64,000 bases of DNA from Thermosynechococcus sp. CL-1. GTDB lineage: Bacteria; Cyanobacteriota; Cyanobacteriia; Thermosynechococcales; Thermosynechococcaceae. Both the position numbers and the translations under genes were made by a program. Shown one piece after another: positions 59,714-64,000 of the stretch. Positions within the stretch are counted from its first letter, which is position 1; each line of letters starts with the position of its first letter. The stretch lies in the NCBI RefSeq assembly GCF_008386235.1, contig NZ_CP040671.1:62001-126000 (forward strand). Direction: 5' to 3'. The notes under the pieces are model-generated. The model was not told the origin of the DNA, did not search any database, and worked only from the letters and a program-made list of their open reading frames with translations.

Positions 59714-59887
59714 CTAAAACAGGAGCACTCGCAGTAATCCCAAAGGAGCCGGCTGCCAATCGCCGCGCCAATCCAAAAGCTGTACTAACACCAAGTAGCC
59801 AATTCCCAATAACAGGGAAATGACACCGGTGACGATCGCCACCCATTTGCCCGATGACCGTTGAGACACCCTGAGCCTCCTATTCAT
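59714..59887 (-). CDS. Small single-pass membrane protein coupled to lepA
   Basis: 57 residues: a basic N-terminus ([15 protein letters not shown]), one hydrophobic helix ([20 protein letters not shown]) and a short tail ending LLRVLLF. The ATG at 59887 lies inside the last codons of lepA, with an eight-base overlap, so it depends on lepA translation. The frame could extend 14 codons further back into lepA but that has no ribosome site. Family not recognised; arrangement and composition suggest a real gene. Confidence 0.6.
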   Translation of the reverse strand: MNRRLRVSQRSSGKWVAIVTGVISLLLGIGYLVLVQLLDWRGDWQPAPLGLLRVLLF

Positions 59888-61691
59888 TCTTGAGTCGCAA
59901 TACCGCCATAAAGGCCTCTTGGGGGACATCCACCCGCCCGATCGCCTTCATCCGTTTTTTACCCGCTTTTTGTTTTTCGAGGAGCTTGCGTTTACGGGTC
60001 ACATCGCCGCCGTAGCACTTGGCCAAGACATCTTTGCGTAAGGCGGGAATACTTTCACTGGCAATCACCCGTGAGCCAATGGCCGCTTGAATGGGAATTT
60101 TGAACTGGTGGCGTGGGATCAAATCCTTGAGTTTGCTGACAAGGGCACGTCCCACATAGTAGGCCTTATCGCGGTGAACAATCGCTGCCAAGGAATCCAC
60201 CGGGTCGTTATTGATCAGGATATCCAGTTTCACCAGATCATTAGGACGGTAGCCAATCAGGTGGTATTCCATACTGGCATAGCCGCGGGATCGCGACTTC
60301 ATTTCATCGAAAAAGTCCGTCACAATTTCCGCCAAGGGCATTTCATAGACCAATGTGGTGCGCCCTTGGGTGAGGTAGCGCATATCCTTAAAGATACCCC
60401 GCCGCGACTGCGCCAATTCCATCAGCGTTCCCACATAGGTTTCGGGGGTAATCATTTCCAGTTGAACGTAGGGTTCCTCAATTTTTTCGCGGTATTGGGG
60501 TTCCGGTAGCAGGCTGGGGTTATCAATCGTCAGCACTTCCCCTTTGATGGTGGTGACGCGATAGACCACCGAAGGGGCGGTAATGATTAAGTCCAGATTG
60601 TATTCCCGCTCTAGCCGCTCTTGGATAATTTCCATGTGCAGCAGCCCCAAAAAACCACAGCGGAACCCAAAGCCCATGGCACTGGAGGTTTCCGGCTCGT
60701 AGTGGAGCGAAGCATCGTTGAGCTTCAATTTTTCAAGGGCCTCCCGCAGATCCTCAAACTGATCGGCATCCGTGGGAAAAAGACCACAAAAGACCATCGG
60801 TTTGGCCTCAGTGTAACCCGGAAGAGGTTCCTTGGCTGGGTTTTGTGCCAATGTAATCGTGTCGCCGACACGGGCATCGCCAACGGCTTTAATGGCGGCT
60901 GCGAGGTAGCCCACTTCCCCAGCATGGAGACTGTCCACGGGTTTTTGGTTGGGCGCGAGAACGCCGAGTTCATCAATTTCGTACTCTTTGCCAGAGGCCA
61001 TCAAGCGAATGCGATCGCCCTTGCGAACCACACCATCCATGACCCGAAAATAGACAATCACCCCTCGGTAGGCATCGTAGTAGCTATCAAAAATCAATGC
61101 CCGCAGGGGTTGATCTACCGTATCCCGAGGCGGCGGCACCAAATGCACAATCGATTCCAGAATTTCCTCAATGCCAATCCCTTCCTTGGCGGACGCTAGA
61201 ACCGCTTGGGAGCAATCGAGACCAATAATCTCTTCAATTTCGGCCTTGACGCGATCGGGTTCAGCACCGGGTAGGTCAATTTTGTTGAGGACCGGAATAA
61301 TCTCTAAATTATGCTCCAATGCCAGATAGACATTGGCCAGTGTTTGCGCTTCTACCCCTTGGGAGGCATCCACAACGAGGAGTGCCCCTTCACAGGCAGC
61401 CAGCGATCGCGACACCTCATAGGAAAAATCCACGTGGCCGGGGGTGTCAATCAAGTTCAAAATGTACGTTTGGCCATCGCGACTGGTGTAGGTCATGCGG
61501 GCCGCTTGCAGCTTAATCGTAATTCCCCGCTCCCGCTCCAGCTCCATATTGTCAAGAAACTGTTCCTTCATTTCACGGGGATCCACCGTGCCTGTAAATT
61601 GCAGCAGGCGATCAGCAAGGGTCGATTTGCCGTGATCAATGTGGGCAATGATCGAGAAATTGCGAATGTGGGAAACGGGGACGTCGGTCAT
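59880..61691 (-). CDS. lepA: Elongation factor 4 (LepA), back-translocating GTPase
   Basis: 603 residues, the standard length. The start [20 protein letters not shown] carries the G1 loop [10 protein letters not shown]3 [12 protein letters not shown] and G4 NKIDLPGAE; the EF-4-specific CTD follows with [23 protein letters not shown] and [11 protein letters not shown] (positively charged tail). Retro-translocates ribosomes under stress. An upstream in-frame extension of 54 codons overlaps tRNA-Pro on the other strand and is rejected. The final codons overlap a small membrane gene. Confidence 0.96.
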   Translation of the reverse strand: MTDVPVSHIRNFSIIAHIDHGKSTLADRLLQFTGTVDPREMKEQFLDNMELERERGITIKLQAARMTYTSRDGQTYILNLIDTPGHVDFSYEVSRSLAACEGALLVVDASQGVEAQTLANVYLALEHNLEIIPVLNKIDLPGAEPDRVKAEIEEIIGLDCSQAVLASAKEGIGIEEILESIVHLVPPPRDTVDQPLRALIFDSYYDAYRGVIVYFRVMDGVVRKGDRIRLMASGKEYEIDELGVLAPNQKPVDSLHAGEVGYLAAAIKAVGDARVGDTITLAQNPAKEPLPGYTEAKPMVFCGLFPTDADQFEDLREALEKLKLNDASLHYEPETSSAMGFGFRCGFLGLLHMEIIQERLEREYNLDLIITAPSVVYRVTTIKGEVLTIDNPSLLPEPQYREKIEEPYVQLEMITPETYVGTLMELAQSRRGIFKDMRYLTQGRTTLVYEMPLAEIVTDFFDEMKSRSRGYASMEYHLIGYRPNDLVKLDILINNDPVDSLAAIVHRDKAYYVGRALVSKLKDLIPRHQFKIPIQAAIGSRVIASESIPALRKDVLAKCYGGDVTRKRKLLEKQKAGKKRMKAIGRVDVPQEAFMAVLRLKNE

Positions 61692-61794
61692 ACCAGCGAG
61701 GACAACCTTAACAAAATGAAAAACTCCTTTCTTGATTCTAAGCGTCCCTGTCCGATTGTGCTGAGAATTCGGTGGTAGGATAGAAATTAACTGC

Positions 61795-61868
61795 CGGGAT
61801 GTAGCGCAGCTTGGTAGCGCATCTGCTTTGGGAGCAGAGGGTCGCAGGTTCAAATCCTGTCATCCCGA
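61795..61868 (+). tRNA. tRNA-Pro (UGG)
   Basis: Acceptor CGGGATG pairs with CATCCCG, anticodon stem TCTGC/GCAGA with loop TTTGGGA (anticodon TGG), and T loop TTCAAAT. Discriminator A at 61868, CCA not encoded. Lies in the region divergent from lepA and upstream of ktrB. Confidence 0.94.
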
Positions 61869-61952
61869 TTCGGAACCGTAAACCTAGAACGATTGTTGCC
61901 CATACAATCCTGCGGTAGATTAGCCTCAGGCCTTTTGGATACGTATTCATTG

Positions 61953-63314
61953 ATGCTGACGGTTCCACGGACAATTTGCCTTGGATTTTTGGCGGTGATT
62001 ACGCTGGGGACGCTGCTGTTGTGGCTGCCTTGGTCCACTAGTAATGGGGAATGGAACCCCTTTATCGTTGCGCTATTTACCGCAACATCGGCCGTTTGTG
62101 TGACCGGCCACATTATTGTCGATACGGGAACCCACTTTTCTCCCTTTGGTCAACTGGTGATTCTGCTGTTGATCCAGGTGGGTGGTCTGGGGTACATGAC
62201 GGCGACCACCTTTTTGATTATTTTGCTGGGACGCAAGTTTAACCTGCGGCAGAAGATAGCGGTACAGCAAGCCTTGGATCGGCGGGGCATGCAGGGGGCA
62301 CGGCAATTGGTGCGCTCGATTTTGGGTCTCACGTTTTTCTTTGAACTGACGGGTGCCTTGTTGCTGTGGCTGATTTTTCGCCAAGACTTTAGTGATCCAC
62401 AGGCACTGTGGCTGGCGGTGTTTCACAGTATCAGTGCTTGGAATAATGCCGGGTTTAGTCTGTTTAGTGACAGCTTGATGGGGTATCAAACCTCTGTGCC
62501 CCTGAATTTCGTGATTTCACTGCTGATTATTTTTGGCGGCATTGGCTATGAGGTGATCTTTGAGTTTTATCTTTGGCTGCGGGAGCATCTGCGTCACTGG
62601 GGTAAACCCGCCTATCTAATCCGCAAGGCGAGCCAGATGACGTTTAGCCTCAATTTCAAAATTGTGACGAGTACAACGGCGATTCTCCTCATCTTGGGAA
62701 CGGCGATGCTGTTTGCGACGGAGATGCGATCGCCACAGTATGATGCTTTTCCATTTGATCAAAAATTATTGCTGGCATGGTTTCAGTCCGTTACTTCCCG
62801 TACCGCTGGCTTTAATACGGTCAATCTTGGCGAGTTTAACAATGGCGGTTTATTTATTATCATTGCCCTGATGTTTATTGGCGGTAGCCCCGGTGGGACG
62901 GCAGGGGGCATTAAAACAACCACGTTGCGGATTTTGGCAGGGATTACCAAGTCAGCTCTGCAAGGGAAAGAGGTGGTGCTGCTCTACCGCCGTCAGGTGC
63001 CCCCCTCGCTGATCATGAAAGCGGTCGCTGTCGCCTTTGGCTCAATGTTTACGGTGCTGGTTTCCACTACCCTCATCGCGATCGCTGACCCCGAAGAGAA
63101 TTTCATTAATATTCTCTTTGAAACTGTTTCTGCCTTTGCCACCGTTGGTCTCTCCACCGGCATTACCAGTGGGCTAACCGTCTTTTCCAAGCTGGTCTTG
63201 ATTGTAACGATGTATGCTGGACGGGTGGGTATCCTGCTGCTGATGGCGGCAATTATCGGTGACCCCCAGCCTTCTAGCGTCCAATATCCTGAGGAAAATC
63301 TGCTGGTGGGTTAG
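61953..63314 (+). CDS. ktrB: KtrB/TrkH-type potassium channel subunit
   Basis: A potassium transporter membrane subunit with four repeated M1-P-M2 units. Selectivity-filter-like segments are [13 protein letters not shown] (first unit), [15 protein letters not shown] (second), [15 protein letters not shown] (third) and [15 protein letters not shown] (fourth), each with the conserved filter glycine. The KtrB/NtpJ form pairs with the KtrA/KtrC regulatory protein, not found here. ATG 61953 ([12 protein letters not shown]) is chosen over a TTG at 61893 by homologue length; about 453 residues. Confidence 0.92.
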   Translation: MLTVPRTICLGFLAVITLGTLLLWLPWSTSNGEWNPFIVALFTATSAVCVTGHIIVDTGTHFSPFGQLVILLLIQVGGLGYMTATTFLIILLGRKFNLRQKIAVQQALDRRGMQGARQLVRSILGLTFFFELTGALLLWLIFRQDFSDPQALWLAVFHSISAWNNAGFSLFSDSLMGYQTSVPLNFVISLLIIFGGIGYEVIFEFYLWLREHLRHWGKPAYLIRKASQMTFSLNFKIVTSTTAILLILGTAMLFATEMRSPQYDAFPFDQKLLLAWFQSVTSRTAGFNTVNLGEFNNGGLFIIIALMFIGGSPGGTAGGIKTTTLRILAGITKSALQGKEVVLLYRRQVPPSLIMKAVAVAFGSMFTVLVSTTLIAIADPEENFINILFETVSAFATVGLSTGITSGLTVFSKLVLIVTMYAGRVGILLLMAAIIGDPQPSSVQYPEENLLVG

Positions 63315-64000
63315 GGGGCAGCGTACTCGGCAATGGCGGCAGCCATCTCTTGGGTACCCACGGGTTCTTTGCCCGGTGCAGCCAAATCATAGGTGACAAA
63401 GCGCCCCTCAGCAATGACTTTTTCCACAGCCGCTTGCAGACGCCGTGCCGCTTCCATTTCACCCAAGTGTTGCAGCATCAACACCCCTGAGAGAATCAAT
63501 GCCGTAGGATTGGCTTTATTTTGGCCGGCATATTTAGGTGCTGAACCATGAATCGCCTCAAAAACGGCATATTCATCGCCAATATTGGCGCCGGGAGCCA
63601 CCCCAAGGCCACCAATCATCCCTGCACAAAGGTCGGAAAGAATATCACCGTAGAGGTTGGGCATCACCATCACATCATAAAGTTCGGGCTTCTGCATCAA
63701 CTGCATGCACATGTTATCGACGATGCGATCTTCAAAGGCAATGTCGGGGTAACGGGTAGCAATTTCGCGGGCACGTTCAAGGAAGAGGCCATCGGTAAAT
63801 TTCATGATGTTGGCCTTGTGAACGGCAGTCACTTTCTGGCGATGGTTGGCCTTGGCATATTTGAAGGCAAACTCAATGATGCGATCGCTCCCCAGCACAG
63901 AAATCGGCTTGACACCAATGGCAGCATCCTCACGGATCGGCTTACCCGCTAGATCACTCAAAAAGGCACGGGCTTTGGCCGCCTCGGGACTGGTGTATTC
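63311..64000 (-). CDS. Isocitrate/isopropylmalate dehydrogenase family, C-terminal part
   Basis: Enters from the right edge; 229 codons visible, N-terminus missing. The segment [17 protein letters not shown], the metal-binding Asp-rich stretch [23 protein letters not shown] and [20 protein letters not shown] are typical of the beta-decarboxylating dehydrogenases; VHKANIMK with Lys at the NADP site and IVDNMCMQL favours isocitrate dehydrogenase of the NAD/NADP hetero-type over isopropylmalate dehydrogenase. The first residues in the window read [16 protein letters not shown]. Its stop codon overlaps that of ktrB (TTA/TAG share bases). Confidence 0.75.
   Translation of the reverse strand, partial: EYTSPEAAKARAFLSDLAGKPIREDAAIGVKPISVLGSDRIIEFAFKYAKANHRQKVTAVHKANIMKFTDGLFLERAREIATRYPDIAFEDRIVDNMCMQLMQKPELYDVMVMPNLYGDILSDLCAGMIGGLGVAPGANIGDEYAVFEAIHGSAPKYAGQNKANPTALILSGVLMLQHLGEMEAARRLQAAVEKVIAEGRFVTYDLAAPGKEPVGTQEMAAAIAEYAAP

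Noticed and set aside
61692..61853. 54-codon N-terminal extension of LepA
   Set aside because: It runs across tRNA-Pro on the other strand, and EF-4 homologues start at [11 protein letters not shown].

Overview
The window reads as the chromosome of a unicellular cyanobacterium, most likely a thermophilic Thermosynechococcus-type strain. Evidence: the octamer GCGATCGC (HIP1) recurs throughout on both strands; there are cyanobacterium-type genes such as gshA of the cyanobacterial family, the plant-type zeta-carotene desaturase crtQ, ferredoxin sulfite reductase, ClpC, PatA-type regulators and DUF3110/DUF4278/DUF4346/TIGR04376 proteins; genes are tightly packed with many ATGA overlaps. The genus is an inference from gene content and style, not a database match.

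Layout. 0-1.3 kb: a leftward trio (DUF4346, diheme cytochrome c, YcgQ-like membrane protein cut by the window edge) and tRNA-Met. 1.3-14.5 kb: one long leftward chemotaxis-type operon of the Pil/Tax class (MerR-like regulator, PatA-type regulator, CheY, CheW, methyl-accepting protein without photosensor domains, 1430-residue CheA hybrid) whose last gene is a Ski2-like RNA helicase translationally coupled to cheA. 14.5-27 kb: aroA, two structural or unknown genes, an alpha/beta hydrolase, tRNA-Cys, sir, a previously untracked 56-codon gene, crtQ with an SRPBCC partner, a phosphate permease sitting directly behind thiC under a clear TPP riboswitch, and rlpA with a structured leader. 27-35 kb: DUF2339, pdxH, an orphan ureB, HEAT protein, MlaF-like ATPase, glycosyltransferase, then prmA and serA on the other strand.

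35.3-43.6 kb is the main accessory region: a leftward type III-B CRISPR effector operon (cas10, cmr3, cmr4, cmr5, a cmr6-cmr1 fusion) closed by a membrane-anchored J-domain protein. Cas10 keeps its GGDD cyclase motif, Cmr4 seems to lack the catalytic aspartate, and no repeat array, cas6, cas1/2 or CARF effector is present. This operon with its J-domain membrane protein is the best candidate for something undescribed. A possible 37-residue membrane protein with its own promoter lies convergent to the operon's end.

44-64 kb: gshA-lpxB, an ECF sigma factor / membrane anti-sigma / Spy-like periplasmic protein set, exbB, DUF3110 with a family 2 glycosyltransferase, a UvrD-like helicase, a BMC-domain protein, a HAD phosphatase, clpC followed by a propeller-transglutaminase protein, lepA with a coupled small membrane protein, tRNA-Pro, ktrB, and an isocitrate dehydrogenase family gene cut by the right edge.
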